A DNA stretch of 64,000 nucleotides from Siniperca chuatsi (GCF_020085105.1 NC_058052.1:9839233-9903232); one strand, 5' to 3'; positions 47,876-63,400 are shown, counted from the stretch's first letter. Made by a program: numbers and translations. Notes: generated from the sequence alone by a model not told the origin.

Positions 47876-49467
47876 GTATGTAACGTTATGAAAATAAATT
47901 CTTCCCACTCGGAACTGGATATTAAGAATGTAAGAAAGATGTAGCTATATCCGGACCGTGTGTTTATCTTAGTAAATGTCGTTAACGATGTGTTCGTTTT
48001 TCTCTGCTACACAGTATTGACAGCTGCCATACACTGTAAGATGCGATGCAACAACCAGCATAACAGCTAACGTTATGCTTGTTAGCAAACGAACTAACAT
48101 TTCGGAATATGTATTTTTGTTCTTTAAAATAGGTTGTAGAACACATTAGGTATAGCGGCTCTGGGGCTAATGTGGTATTTATGCAAATATAACGGTTAAA
48201 ATTATCGAGCTTTCTTGCTGCCTCTTGTGGTCAAGCTAGCTAGAACAATAAACACAACTGTCGAGCAGAACTTTCAAAATAAAACATTCATTGCAACGTT
48301 TTCTGAGAAGCAATTCAGTCCTCAGCTGGAAGTATAGAATACAGTATATTCAATGGAAAATGTAAATTACAAACAATTACGTAGTTTGTGGTACATAGTT
48401 AATATGTGTAATAATATATAATAAGAAATTATGCTATTAAGGACTAGAATGCATTCATTCCCATAACAATGGTGTGGTCGTATTAAGGATGTTAATAAAT
48501 TATTATTATTATTATTCTCAAAGTCATTGCTTTAATGAAGCTCATCATATGTAAGAAGTGTATAATATTTTGTATCTATAGACTTTGGTATGTAAATGTA
48601 AAAAATATTTTTTAAGGGAAACCCTGAACATTTGAGATGACAGCTGTTTTGATGGTTTGCCAATGCATCTAAAATATATGTGATGTTATCACTTTACAGC
48701 AGAGGAGATAAATGCCTTTAACAAGTGGCCAATGCATTATAAGGCAGTGCTTTTTGGGTCAATCATTTTAAGCAATTGCACAATTCAGACAGAAGTTTGG
48801 CATGATGTGAATCACCTCACTACTGAGACTCAACATTTTGAATTATGGGAGTAAATACTTTACTATTACATACATATCATATGCATATTGTTTGCTTTAG
48901 CTATATTTACCATGTTTCCTTTGTAATTATAGAAACAAAATGGCCTTGCATTCTAATTTATCCATCTACACACCTAAATTTGACTTTTTTATATCTATAT
49001 AAATTATTACTGCTTTTCAAGTTAACAAATTTGTGAGCATTATAAGACCCGATTATTAGAATGTAGTAATCATCCAACTGAAATGTTTTACTGGGGGTTC
49101 GAGTGAGATTATAGACAGTACCGAGTTAGGTGCTTTTATCTTGAAAACAAAATCCCGTACCGGAAATGAGTTGCTTCAACCTGCCTGAAGATTTGACGCA
49201 GGTTCTGTCAGATACCTAGCTAGCTAGCTGAGTGAATTGCTTGAGTCGGTTGTTTTGGTAATGCTACTGTTTGTCAAGCTCGTTTGGCCAAAGTTTCGGG
49301 TTCAAGTCAGGTTCAAGTCATAAAAAACTATCAGTAGGCTATATCTAAATTTGTTGGCAAAAGCGAAAGTGGCTTTGTCAGCAAATTCTGTTATGCTAAC
49401 CCATGACACTTTGTTTTGTTTTTTTGCAGAAGCACAATTTAAAAGTGGCAAAGCAGCGCAGTGAATC

Positions 49468-49604
49468 ATGAATCTGCTATGAATGACTCAGGAGAACAGT
49501 TGGGGCTTCGTTCGGTGCTGCCCGGGACACTTTCAGCCACCTGGAGGATTAGGAAGGAAACCGAAAAGAGAATTTTGTCATTCCTGACTTCCTCGACGCC
49601 CTGA
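49468..49604 (+). promoter_or_regulatory. lyst: Two overlapping upstream ORFs in the lyst 5' UTR
   Basis: A four-codon uORF (ATG 49468, TGA 49480-49482) overlaps the start of a second uORF (ATG 49479, TGA 49602-49604, 41 codons) by ATGA. The second ends 29 bases before the candidate main start at 49634. Such an arrangement usually lowers main-frame initiation; that effect is inferred, not seen. Confidence 0.5.
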
Positions 49605-49633
49605 CTGGTGTTGTACCTGGAGGTGTGGACGAC

Positions 49634-51429
49634 ATGGCTAGTCCACAGCAGACTGAGCTGTCCTACGCCTGGGAGAAGTACATGGACTGTAGGCTGCAAG
49701 GAGCGGATCTGCAGGTAGGCGCTGCTGGCAGGAGCCAGTGTGATACAGGCTCAGCTCGGGGGTCTTTCTGTGGGTGGTGGTGCTGCTTACTTTAATTTCC
49801 ACGACTGCAGGAAAAAACCTTAAGATAACTGAAATGTTATTTGGAAAGTCTTGAATACAGTTAGGTATATCTTGTTAATTCTCAAGGAGGCAAAGTAATT
49901 GTTTCCATCATGATTAAGTTTAAAAATCATATACAGTATTTAATTCATTAGGACTTAGAAAATAGGACATTATACCTGATATAACTTGCAAATACAGCAC
50001 AAGTCAATTTATTATTGCCCACTCTGAAATAATGAGGGGTTCTTGTCAGTTTAGAGTTGTAATTTGACACACCATAATCCAAATATTTAGTCCTCACTGC
50101 ATCTAAACACTTGTAGGGTGCTGGTGTCAGTATGAGATTTGCCTGATTCCAAGCTAAATAAAATGTTCATTAAGGTAATGTCATCCAACACTAGCAAACA
50201 TTGTTCAGAAACATTCTTTTAGTCTGCACCCTGTGATTCAAGCTGCCTAAATTACTTCCCTGTTTTTGCCTTAGCTGCTCCACAATGAGTGACCACGAGC
50301 CTGTTGCAAAGTTCTCTGCAGCTGTAGAAAATTATACTGTAAAAAAGACACACAAATGTTAATTCTGCTCTACATAATTTTTTTCAATACAATAGTGTTT
50401 GTACTAGTTAAACTATTTCAGACCCCCCAAAACCGTCAAATGAAACATCTGTACAGAGACATTCAGGAGACTACAGATGCCTGTGAATATAAGGTTTCCT
50501 CCTGAGAATCTGAGAAGATTGTTTGTCTTCAGATATGATTTATTTTGTACAGAATTATATATAATTGTATGAGTGGGATAATCACAGGGTGGAGAGTCAT
50601 TTTGTCATTGTGGTAGGAATAAGCAGTAAAAATAACTCTCAAAGTAAATGATTCCCCACATTGCTTGGGACATGCCTTTAATCCTCTTTAGGACCCTGGA
50701 GGTCCGCAGATGCCACTTTTTATAGTCAGAAATGCATCTGATACACAGCACAAACACCAGCAGTGAGTCACTCCACAGAGGTGGAGGCAGGTGTAAACCA
50801 CAGATTGCGTGTTGCGCAAGTGCACTTTTGTTCTTGTGTCGGCGTATCACAGGAGTGAGTTGTGGTGGTTCTGAAATCTCTGTCAGGCCACTGCAGTTCA
50901 GGCCCCCCCCTCCCCGAGAACTAACAGCAGCCTGATCACGAGACTTGGATTAGGATCGGACTGCAGGCTATGAGTGATCTGCCCTGCACAAACACACACA
51001 TACACACACAGATGAGCTGATTTAGCCATTATGTTAGTCCATTTAGTCCATTATTTTTGATTTATCGTGTGCAAGTCGTCCTTAAAAGACAGACCTGCTA
51101 TCATTTTTAAAGCTAATGAGTGATGAGAAAGCCGGTAGGGTTTTTTCTTTGTTGGAAACAGTGGCTTCCTTCCTCTACAGTCATCATGTCTACGGTGGTG
51201 TGTTATGCTTCGTTGCTTTGTTAATCATGTTGGTATGCATTAGGATATCAGCTGTAGAAACGGTGCTGGCTTGTTCTCAGTTGCCATAGTAATACTAACC
51301 CTTGGACTGCACCAAGCAGTCTCTGCCTTTCTATTACTGGTAACTTTTTATGTCACTTTTTGTTGTGACGACTCTCTTGGTATGACTGTGTTTGCTCCTC
51401 CACTTGTCACCTTCACAGTGATCAAAGTG

Positions 51430-51490
<61 letters not shown>

Positions 51491-54400
51491 ATGCAGAAAG
51501 ATGGTTAAGTGAGCACAGCTGTACTCTCTGGTTTGCTGATACCGTAGCTTTCCCTCCTGATTGAATCTGATGGGGACACACAGTGACAGGCTGTAGCACT
51601 CACATGTATACTGCTGTACTGCTTGAACATGATATTTTTCTCCAGCTCATTCTGCCAGTCCCATCAGTGCACAAGTGTATGCAGTACATTCCTACCATCT
51701 CACCTAAAGTGGCGTCTGCTAGTCGTTGCAGTGAGTATACAGGTAAACGTGACAAAGTAATCATGGAAACTGTCCAGCAACTTAAAGGCTCCTGTTTTAA
51801 CGCCCACCAGACAGCAAGACTCTGCCCTGCTGCTCTGTATCCAGTTCTGTCATCACACTTTACAGTGAAATGTGGAGGAAAAAAAGTGTGAAAGTACTGG
51901 TGCTGCAGCCTCACTCTTTTTCTCCGCCTCCCTCATCTTCTATTCTTTGCATTGTTGTCTCTCATCTCTCTGCATTTCTGTCAGGATTAATCTCTCGCTG
52001 GTATTTCTGTCACGTATTCACAGCACCATGACCAAGGACAGAACTGGGATGCCTTGATGGCTATTGGGTGGGGTCTAACCGTGACCTGATGTTTGATCTT
52101 AGTCTGTCTCTTTTTGTTTCATATTTTGGGTCAAAAGAAACCACAGTCTCAATAGGGTTTGAGCAAACTGTTGTGGTGGATCTGTTTGGAGTCATTTTTG
52201 TATTTAATTTATAGCATTTAAGTAAGCACATTTGTATTATCGCTTCAGTATAATGGGATTACTGGTATTCAACTTTTCTTTCCATTCTTTAGAATTTCTT
52301 CCTTTTATGGAGACAAAACTACTGTATTGGTGTGTCTTGCTACAAAGGAAATTTGCCTTGGGCACACTTACATCAGAGTATCTGGGGGATACTTTCCATT
52401 CTGCCCAATTTCTCTGAATCTTGATGAGCAGAGTCAATTTTGTAGAATGGTTACCTGGCCAGAAGCCAAGCTATAGACCAGGTTTTGTTGCTTGTGCTCT
52501 GTTCAGTTTCGTTATGAGCTGACAGGAAGTTTCAAAACAAGTGAGGTGTTTGGAACACTTCACTTTTTTGGTCTTCTTTACCAAGGGGCTCCAACTAATT
52601 GATCTTTGTTGGCTCTGTGTCACTCTTATAGCACTTTAAACTCAGTCATTTGCAGTCTTGGACTAATGTTAATTTGGTTGAATTTAGCTTTTTGCATAAA
52701 AATGGATAAACTGCATTTGAAAATACTTTTTTCCTGCAGGGTGATGGGACTCATCTTGTAAGTATCGTTCTGTAGCTTAACATCAGTCATGTTTTTGTTT
52801 TTGTTTATTTACCATGATGGGCTGTAATGTAAATGTCCATTGTCTGTACATTATCACTTAATCTCTAACAACAGATACTTGTGTGTAAAGCCAATTTAAT
52901 AGTTATTTTCTGTTTTAGGACAACCCTGGTCACACATTCCGCTCACATTACTTGTCATTAGCTTTCTAAGCTCAGTTCTGAGCAACTAAAAGGACCGTAA
53001 AATGGGCAGTAATTGCTACATTAATTTGTCTCTCTTAATTTTCATACAGCAATCTAGTAAAATGGAAAAGTTATTTATGATATTGTTTTTATTTTGAGGG
53101 TGGATGACATTGTCTAGCCTATATCCAACATTTATTAAAAGGCCTATAGCTGCATAAATTATGTCAGTTTAACCCTAGGTAATTGCATGATTTTTTTTAA
53201 CGTGAACTGTGTTATGTGTAGCCGAAAGGCAGCACTGTTTCTCAGCAAAACAACAGTGGATGTACAGTACAGTACATTACTTGTCTTAGCAGTTGGGAAT
53301 CACTTAAGTGCATTTTTGGAGAATTATGGGACTGATTCAGATAAGTAATTTCTAAAGTAACCAAAAACTGAAGAACTAACCTACCAGACCATGTTCAGAC
53401 TGGAGATTTCTCAGCTTTCATGTTTTCAGGGTTAGTAATGCCTAACCTCAAGTGATGGGGGAGTTTCTCCCCAAAAGTTCTTCTTTCATAACTTGTTAAC
53501 TCAAACCAATCGCAGTCTACCTACTATGTTAAAATCATGTGTACCACAATATACAATTCAGTTCTGAGAAAACATACAGTAGAAATTATAGGCCTACTAA
53601 TTTAACACATTAGTGTGATGAATCTGTTTCATTTATTCCACAGTAATTTACCATTAATTCTCCTACACTTTTTAGTCAATTCACATTGACTAAGGTCCAA
53701 ACATAAAAAGCGTGTAGTCAGGCTCTGATCATAATGTCTTGTGATCATCACACTACTTTCACGAAAGGTTGTTGATCATTTTAATTTTATGCACTGTGAC
53801 TTTCATCATTTCTGGTATGTTCTTGTTTACCAATATATCTTTAGTGAAGTTGCATTCTTTGGCTTATTGGTTGAACAGGACTTGATTCACATCTGCAATT
53901 ATTGTTCCACCTTTAGTTTCAACTTAACTCCTACTCGCTCTGGTGGTCTCCAGGGCTGTTCCAAACGATTGGCTGAATGGATGAATAATTCATCTCTCTA
54001 GTTCTGGGTTGAGTTAGACTTCAACCATTGCTCTTTCTCAGCCTTTTCCACCCAGTGGCATGTTATTAAGTCAGATCTCTCCCTCAAAAACACAGTCTCT
54101 CTGTGTTTTTGACCAACACCAGCTTGCACACTATCTCGCTGTAATGAAAACAATGAAGCAGAGAGCAACACATTTTCATTTCCTCCACAGTGGCTATGCT
54201 AGAATAAAGGTCACTGCTTGTGACTGTGGACCTGACTGACAAAAACACAAACATGCTTTTTGATAGTGGCCTCTTGACATTTTGTCATGTGTCTTAATGG
54301 GGGGGAAAAAAATTATTTGTGGTGTTGTGTGAAGCGGCTCTGCTCTCTGACTAGTAGTTTGTGAGGAAATGCGGAACGTTAGGGGCTCCTCATGATGCTC

Positions 54401-57400
54401 ATCACCCAAATGTCTAATTAGATCAGTAGGGATCTCAAACCGGAAAAAAAACATTGCATAACCAACGCCCCACGTCCTCTCTCACGAGGACAGGATCACA
54501 TCGCTTTCACTGCCTCTGCCAAGTTGAGGTCTACCCAATTATCCAAAGAGAGCTTGAGAGGAAAGTCTGTACCAGTGTGGATGACTCAGCCATCAGACTC
54601 CCATGACTAGGCCTTCCATGATCACCATGTTGGATGGAGGCAGTGTAAAAGACACTGGTCACAGCCACCATGTCTGAGCAAGGGCTTTCAGTATTCAAAC
54701 ATCTCATGTAAAGCCACCCTTTGACAAAAGAAAAATATAAAACATAGAGACTTAAGTATACAAACAAAGCAAGTGTGAGCGAATGTGTTTCCTTCTGAGG
54801 TGTCCTTAAGCAAGTGCCTGCGTCAGGTATGCTGTTCTGTAGCTGAATCTCACCTCTGACCTTGCTGGACCAGGCAAGAACAAGAGTATTAAAGGTGGGG
54901 TATGCGATTCTGGAGAAATCAAATACCATGACAAATACCATGATAGAGAGTGAGCAACGACATAGCAAGTAATGTAACTAACATTAGCTAGGTTGTGGGT
55001 TAGCAAACTGTCCCTACAGTTGCTGCGAAGCTAACATGCAGAGAGGACGAGACGGTTTCCAAGCCAGCAAACCAGCTCCAGACAGCGATACTCACAACTC
55101 TCCTGCTACTATAGCTAACATCACAACAACAACATATCTTGGCAAACTAGAAAGTAAGCTGAATGTCCGTGGGCAAGTCATGTAACGTTACCTGACACAC
55201 AAATCAAGGCTGGAATGGATGGCATAGTGTTGTGTGGCTCGGTCCGAGCCACTTTCTTTAATTCCCATTTACAGAGCCAGGGCTGTGTCCAAACACCAGT
55301 GTTTTTTTCAGCACATACACTGAACGACAGCTAGCGGACCGTGAGGAGATATTCGCTGAATTTGACAAAACGATGTATGTCTTTACATACGTAAAGATGT
55401 ATTGGATTAGAATCGCATTCCCCACTTTTTAAGGATAGTTAAATATTAACAAAAGCAAGAGTGTTTTTGTTTTCCACAATTCTGATGAATCTATGTTGTT
55501 TGTGTCTCCCTCATTATGTATCACATATTCATGTAGCGAGTTCATTTCCCTTTGGCCAGGCAGCCCCGATAGCCTGTGCACGTCTACATGACAAATGAGC
55601 AAATAAAGAAGTTCATCACTGCAGAGGAAAGGTCAAAACATTCTTTTTATTTACAGAAATGTGTTCTTGGAGCTTTGTGAACTGTTGATTTCCCCTCCAA
55701 GCTGCATTAGTCAGTATTGGCAGTCTCTCCATTATCAAATCACCCCGGCTGGTTTGTGCCAAGTGCATTGTAATATTGGATTAGAGCCTCAGAGGAAAAA
55801 ACAACCTCGGTTGCTGGGAAATTAAGTGTTATCGTGAACCACTCAGTTTCCCTTTCCGATATGAAGAATACGGCCACAACAGGTACACTGATAACACAGA
55901 GACAAATCTAGTCATTTTAGGTGCTAATTTTGGGAGATAATTTTAATAGACTGAGTGCACAGCTCCATCATAGCTACAGGGCTTATTTATTAAACTAATA
56001 ATAGTTTTGGCAACCTTTAAGCTTTGATTTCCTGCCAGTCACACCCCCTGTTTATCTTTGCTCTCATCTGTTGCTGCATTTATTTCTTTCACCAGTTCTT
56101 GTCAGCTTTTAAGTTTTACCCCTGTCCTCTCCCGTCTCTCTCATGATCCATGCATTTCTTTCTCTTCCTCTTCCCGTCTCCCGTGTGTGCTGTTGTCCAG
56201 CCCCCTGGTGTGCAGTGACCCCTACCCACCTACCTACCCACCCACCCCCTCACTGCTTGGGTGGGTTGTTGTCTCAGCTGTTGAAGTGTCACCCTCTGCC
56301 CCTTCTTGACCCTGGTGAGTGTAGTCAACTCTGCACCTTCATCACCCGCAGCTTAAGATTTTAGGATGCTCGACGTAGATGTGTTTATCTGTTAATCTGT
56401 GACAAATCAAACAAATCTGCAGCATTGCGTATTTGCAAGTTACATCTCTTTTAATGCCATTCATAGTGGTAATTCATAACATAAAACCAAAACTTGCTTT
56501 GACAGTTCTGACACAGGAAGGAAGTTGACTCACCACTTAACTGTACAACAGAGCTGGATTTTGACAGAAGAGTAGCCTTGGGCCCTGTCCTCACCGTGAC
56601 TGTTAGCAGCAAAAGCCGAGGTGTGACGAAGCTGCAGGCACCCGAATAACCGACTTGAAGGTTATGTTATGTTTTAGTCATGAAGAGTGAGAAAATCAGT
56701 TTCATGGACATGCATAGCTGTCTTAGCTGTTTTAGGGCATGTAGATACAGGAAATAGTAAACACACTATAACTGTAAATTATACCATCTTTACTCATTAA
56801 AGGGCTGTTTTACTTTCAGGTTTTGTCCCTTTCTGCTTCTATGTATGTAATGCTAATAGATTCCAGAATGTAGAAATCTGTCCATGCAGCTAAATGATTT
56901 TCTGTGGTGTCACTGTGACACAACTTGGTTGTACAAAGATATCACTGTATCCAAATTTCTGTAGAGTTATACTACCGGTTTTCTTTTTTGTGGGGAATCC
57001 AAGGGTGCAAACTAATACTGGGGTGCAAGCACACTTAAATTGAAAATACATACGAATACATTATAATCTTAATGTAAGGTGTGTGTCTATATAAACAGTG
57101 TGTGTATGTGTATATATATTTTAAGTACAGGTTGTTTTAAAGTGTGTTGGGCACAAGATCGAAATACAGTCAGTATCAGACTTAAAAATTAAAATGTATT
57201 GCTAACTAAAAATAGTGTGCATTGAATGTGCATGCTGTTGACTAAGCTCACCAGCTTTCCAGATTTATAGTGAACCCACATAGACTAACCACTGTAGGCA
57301 TCCCTTTAAAATAATTATCATTTCAAAACAAAACAAATAACGGTATAGACCTCTAATTTCAGTTAATGATATGTACAGTTTTTTCCGTCTTGTCAGCATC

Positions 57401-60400
57401 CTGTCAGTGCCATCGTAGGTCAGACTGTGTAATGTGATTGGTGTCTATTCTTTGGCTTTGTGACCCAGACACTCAGCGCAGCCACATCAGTCAGGGATCA
57501 TCGTTGCCTGAATGAATCCAGTCAGTGGTGTCAGATTAGCAGAGGCGTAAAGCTAGCTCCTCTTTGGTGTAAGGGACGGCAGGACGCTGGCTTAGAGAAT
57601 CGCACGTCTGCCGGGAAGGTATTAACACACTACCCTGGAACCACTAATGCAGTTAAAAGTGGTCAGGTGGCTTGTGTCACTGTTGAGAAAGTCCCATTTG
57701 CTTTGCCAACTCTGGTGGTGAGAGATTCCCGCCCAATGGTCAGACTCTGACCGCAGCACTGTGACAAGGCTGATTTCATCTTTACATGGTCTTTGTTTCC
57801 CCAGATTCAGGGATTCTCCAGTACTATTCTTTTATTGCTGATTGTGATTTTAAATTGTGAAATGCTGTGCTTTTCATCAGACTATTGTTCAAAGTAATGA
57901 GTCTTTACTTTGAACATGAATAAGGGGAGTTTGTTCAGAGATAAAAAATAATAATATCTGAAATATGACTTGTGGTTCTGGGGACTGGATTCTTTTTGTA
58001 TAATTTTGATATCTAAAGAGTGTAAAAGTATAAATGGGTGCTTTTTAGTTCCAGGGCTTTTGTATTGTAATGTAGTTCCACATAATGACATTAGTGGCTA
58101 TTACATCACTATCTAATTGACTGTACCGTCATGTATAACGATTACAAAACATAAAATCATTTAGGGTAATGTCATAATGGGTTAACAAGTGAAATTTCAA
58201 TTCCTTTTCATGTGAGTGCCAATAATAATCTGGGTTTGATTCATGTTGCTACTCTTGTGTCTTATCTGTGTCTCTCTGTCTCTTATTAGGTCAGCCTTCA
58301 GGGTCTGGAGAATTTCCTCTGTCTCTTCCACTATGTGCAGCATCACCCCAACCACAGCATCAAAGATGCACTGAAATTCTGGTAGGTCTAATTATTATTT
58401 TAACATCATTAACTATAATGTGAAGGAGGTTTTATCACACCAAGGGTGGCTAACAACTTAATGGAACACTATGATAATGGAATCCAGCAAAGCAGCATCA
58501 CAAACTGCAGCCTCAAAGAGTACATAGTGTTAAATCAACATCTCAGTGATAAAATTGGACTTGATCAGTGGTATAGTGGGAAAGCAGTACAGTGAATAAT
58601 GTTACGAATTCAAAATTGTGATGCTATAAGTCATTGGTGATCAAACAGTATTGGTCAGCTTTTAAACTTTGCAATGAAAGGTGGCATCATATATCTGAAA
58701 GGTTGTATGAAACTAATGCCTGTTGATTCTCTGGTTTTTACCAAAAGAAAAGTAACAGCAGTAGTGACACATTTAATTTCATAATTTTTATGTCTCTATA
58801 CTAGAGGTCGGAGACATTATGTAATCATGGTGCATTATCTTTTGTAGTACCTTGCTGCATAGATTTACATATTGATGAGGAAATTTGTGGGACATTAGCA
58901 CCTCAAATGCCTCTTGTTTGTTTTCTGTTCAGTGCAAATAAGTCTCTCACACACAAACACTACCTAGAATTAAGTGAGTGCATTAGCATTTGTGAGCTTT
59001 GTGTTCCCTCAGCTGAAAAGTGATTAGTTTCAATGGTGTTTTGGTTAAAATGCCTGAAATAATACCCTTGTTAAAAAGACAAGCTTAAGGCAGTTTAATG
59101 TTTTGCTTTGTTTATATAAAATTGTCACTTTGTAAGTTAGTTAGTGTAGTGTTACCCTGAAGATGACGAAGCTTTCAGTGTTAGTAATGTAGGAGGAACA
59201 TGACCACTGATTGACCTCACTCTTGCTTCTTTTTAATCTGAATTACAGTGTTGCATAAAACCTTTAAAAGCAGTGTTGATTTGTATCTGAACAGAACATA
59301 TAAGAATATCTGAAACCTGTGTTAATCAATCGATACAGTTTTAATTAATCTTTTTTTGGCATCAGTTCCCTAAATCATCTATGATCATCATGTATTCAAT
59401 TGTCATTTACAAACGTCCATCACAACTAATTGCAGTCCTTAGTGACAGATTTAAATTGATCAGACAAAACAAACAAAAGAAGTAAACAATCCACAGTGAA
59501 TAATATGACTCCAATTATACATCTTGTGCGTGCAAACTCTTTTCTTATTGTTTGCAGTAGAACCAGATATAATGGTTGACAGTTAATCACATAGATAAAC
59601 CATGTTTGCCTCCATGACATAATTATAGCTCTTGACACTCTATTACTGTCACACATTATTAACAGTGCACTGTACACACAGGAATCCTGGTTCAAGGCAC
59701 TGTATGATGTACTCTTATATGAGCTGGAACCATGCTAACCCAGTCAATATTTGAATATTATCCATTGCTTAAATTGTCCTTTAATCTCTTGAGAGAACCT
59801 TTGCTATGACAAAATGAAGCCGATATTTGCTTACTTTTACCAACACCGAAAGGGGCAGAGCTGGATAAAGCCTCTGCTGTATAATTAACTCAGTTGGTGT
59901 GAAGAACATCACAATAATTGGCCAGAGGGGAATGCTAAATTTGAGATCTGCAGGAGAGAGAGGGTTTTTGCAGCAGGATATCATGGAAACCATTATCTCT
60001 GTATACTAAGTCTCTAATCACTGTCTTGTGGATGGTGGCGCAAAGCTGGTGAACAAAATTGTTAGAATAACGCTTTTAATATTTGATAAGCAAATACTAT
60101 GTTTACAAAACTGCAGGGTATTTTTTTTATTGTGTTATCCTCTATTGAATTTTTCTAAATTTCGTGGTGATACAGCCTGAACTTTTAATATGTCAGCTAT
60201 TTGTTTTGGAGGCATTTTATAATATGTTATTATTGTTATTACATATTACTGGTTGTTGCCTTATGCACAGTATGTTTTTTTGTTATTTATTTTTTTAATA
60301 GTGTTTTTTGTTGTTGTATGCACACTACGTTTCTCCCATGTGTTTTCTTATGCTGCACCAGAATTGCCCTCCGGGGACAATAAAGATTTATTGATTTGAA

Positions 60401-63400
60401 TATATTTACATAATATATTTCTCCTAGCCCTGAGTTTTTGTTTTAACCTTTACAAATTTAGATGCAGTATGGGCTGTTTGATCAAAGCTCACCTTTTGAT
60501 TGAGGCTTGTACTGCATGTGTGTGTCTTAGATAATACAATACAAACATTAGCTTTATTATAATTTACAGCAACTATTACACATTAAGACTTCACACCTGA
60601 CTGAGCACTAGTATTGCAAGGTCACATTTTCTCTGGTTCATTAATACACAGTAACAGCTGACAGTTGACTTTCGTTTTTATTTGTCCATTATCCTTATAT
60701 CATCTGCTCCTCTAGTATCCATATCACCCTCATTACAATACTACTCACCAAAATGTGTAAATACTGTATATATTGGAGAGATAAAAACAATTGTGATCTT
60801 GTGCTAGTTTGAGTAGCGATGTGGTCAGACTTGGTGATAGCATGTCAAAGCCTTTTAGATGTGCGTCTGACCTGCTTTGAGATTGACATGTGACCTAAAT
60901 AAACTCCATTCAGTGGGCAGACATGTTTCACCCAGACTAAAGCTTGAATTTTTCCTGAGGTCACAGTGTGTCACTAAATACTTTGCAGTGACACACTGAA
61001 ACAGCGTTGTTGTTTCAGAAGACAACTCCATATTATTAAGGGCATGTCGATATGGCTCAAATTTTTTAATATCTGGATATTGATAAGAATATCTTTGCAA
61101 TGTCAAGTTATCATAATATAGCAAATGTATGCAAAATTGCGTCTAAAATAATCTAATTGGTGATCAATGCAATGAACTTTATACTATTATTGTGTATTAC
61201 ATTAGACAATTCTTCACACATAATATAAACCATAATTACTCATTTAGTTTAGTTTTAATTACAATTTGCTTGGAATTATTCATTTGTACAACATTTTTCA
61301 GATCTTTCTCAAGTCTTTTGCCACGTCCATAATGTTTACCGTACTTTTGGTCAGTCTTTTTGCCTTCCTCCAAATTCTGATGGAATCTTCTCCTTTTCAG
61401 TTATGCTTGAGAAAATGAGCTCCTCCTTATTTAGCAAGGCTGTTTTTCAGTGCATACCTTCTCTTTGCTGCTTTCTATCAGTGCAGTTGCAGTCAAGTGG
61501 TAACCCCTATGGGGGAAAAAATCATTTCCTATGTATCTATGGCATAGAAACAGTTCAGTGACTCCTTAATAGAAGTAGAGTTCAGGCCTTACTGTAGTGG
61601 AAATGTCCTGGCAAATGATCTCTACAAATGAGTGGAAACAATTTAGCGTGTTTAGTTTGTTATTTTTTAGAAACCTTGTGGTCTCAATTAGAACTAAGAA
61701 TAGAGCTGCAATAAATTGACAACAATAGAGTTAATATCAAATGTCAAAAAACAAAAAAACAACATGGTTTCATGGTACACATCTTCATGGAATTAGTGTT
61801 GACAGATTTTGTTTGTTTTTTTTTTTTTTGAAACCTTGCAATCTTGATAAAAGATGAGTAGAATTAGAAATTATAGAAGAATAAAGTTCAAATAAATCAT
61901 TGTGGGTTTGTACTTCATGTTTTATCAAGCTGAACACTTTTTCTAGTTGTTCCTAGTAGGCCTTTTTGTGCGTTAAAAAAAAAAAATCCCAAAACAATTG
62001 TTGTAGTGCAGAATACAAAGGCAGTCAATGTGAATGATGGTTGATTACAGAGGTCTTCTACAGGGCACTGGGGGCTCGTCAGTATTCCTGAGGCCAGTCC
62101 CCTCGCCATGTGACATCACATGCTTTCATGTGATAAGCTGATCTGCTGCGAATCTGGGAAGCTTCCATTTGAAATTCCAATTTAATGGAATTTGTGCTGC
62201 AGAACAGAAAATTCAGTCAGCAGTCGTGTGAGGAGGTATGCAGATACAGCCAGCAGAGCTGCAGTCATGCTTGGAGCAAACACAAGATGACTGGAAGGAA
62301 ACTGGTGGGCCCAGTAACATTTGGTAAGATGAGAACGACTATACATGTATGTTACAGAGGCTAGTGTCAGACATTATAGTTGTAGATTTTATTAACCCAG
62401 CAATCCTCTACGTACTATATTATTATTATCCTCTAAGTTGGTTTGAATCAGACCAGCACCTAAATGGCAGAAATGTAAACGTGTAAACGTGGCAAAAAAG
62501 TTATTTGGTTTCTACCTGATGGAATTAGTTATGGCTCAGTCCTGAGGGCCTGTCTTGAATTCATGTTGATAAATTCAATGCCGAGCTGTGTATTTGGGGT
62601 TGTCCTGTAAAGGGGGTGTGTATCTTAAATGGTGACTGGAGAGTGATGTGCGTGTGTGTCTTACTGTATGTTGAGACCTGCGGCTTATTGTCAGTTACAT
62701 TTAGAGGAACACGTGTTTATGGCAGACATACGCATACTAGTTTGGTGCTCTATGAACGCTCTTAGTAGGACAAGTCAGTTTTCTTAGTTACCTTCAGGCT
62801 ACATGAGTCTAGATTTTAAGGTTTGACTATAACATGCATAATTGGACCAATAGTTGGTTTTGCTTATTGAGACGGACATTGTTGGAACAACCTGATTGTC
62901 TAGATTTCATGTTCTAAGCTAAGGATTTTTTCTTTTGTCACTGTACTTGTATCTTAGGTGGTATCCAGGCACTTCCATTACATTGACCCTAACAAAATGA
63001 TTAATGTGATTAAACCGCAGCTTTTCACATTAGTACAATTAAAGATTAAATCACAAACAAACGTATGCATAATCATCACTAAACTGTAATTTTCGTAAAC
63101 ATTTATTTTCATTTATGGCAAGAATTCATGTATCTGTATCTGCTACTTACAAATTCTTAATATGCATTCAAGTATCACAGCAGAAGTGTGATTATTATGT
63201 TTTATTTGAGACTGTGAGATGAACTCTAAACTTACTGATTTTTCTTAAAATTACTTCCATAACTTGAGCTTTCTACCTTACATAAATCTATTTGGGTTTA
63301 CTTTCACCGCCAAGGAATGTCTCCGTTAAGAGTTAAATCTGAAGCACGCTAGAAACAAAGTATATGACTTTACCTGATATTTTTAAAATCGTACCCAGAA

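Larger units (their letters stand above)
45908..49633 (+). other. nid1 3' UTR, intergenic spacer and lyst 5' region
   Basis: The nid1 3' UTR probably ends near 46355. A SINE-tail-like scrap is near 47085-47140. CCAAT/ATTGG motifs lie at about 47265-47300. A probable first non-coding lyst exon ends at 47875 (cgaag/gtatgt), and the next exon begins at 49440 after tttttgcag. The rest is AT-rich and shows nothing I recognise. Confidence 0.6.
49715..58289 (+). other. lyst: lyst intron following the first coding exon
   Basis: This 8.6 kb intron contains a TG microsatellite (51428-51488) and a MITE (54889-55432), with pyrimidine-rich and CCCACC-rich DNA at 56040-56300. A 96-codon ORF at 57460-57750 has no recognisable domain. 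I see no further exon. Confidence 0.65.

Noticed and set aside
51348..51599. ORFs rich in Thr-His or Val-Cys
   Set aside because: They are translations of the TG/CA microsatellite.
57460..57750. 96-codon plus-strand ORF in the lyst intron
   Set aside because: No recognisable domain and no need for it in the lyst frame. It might be an alternative exon, but I cannot support that.
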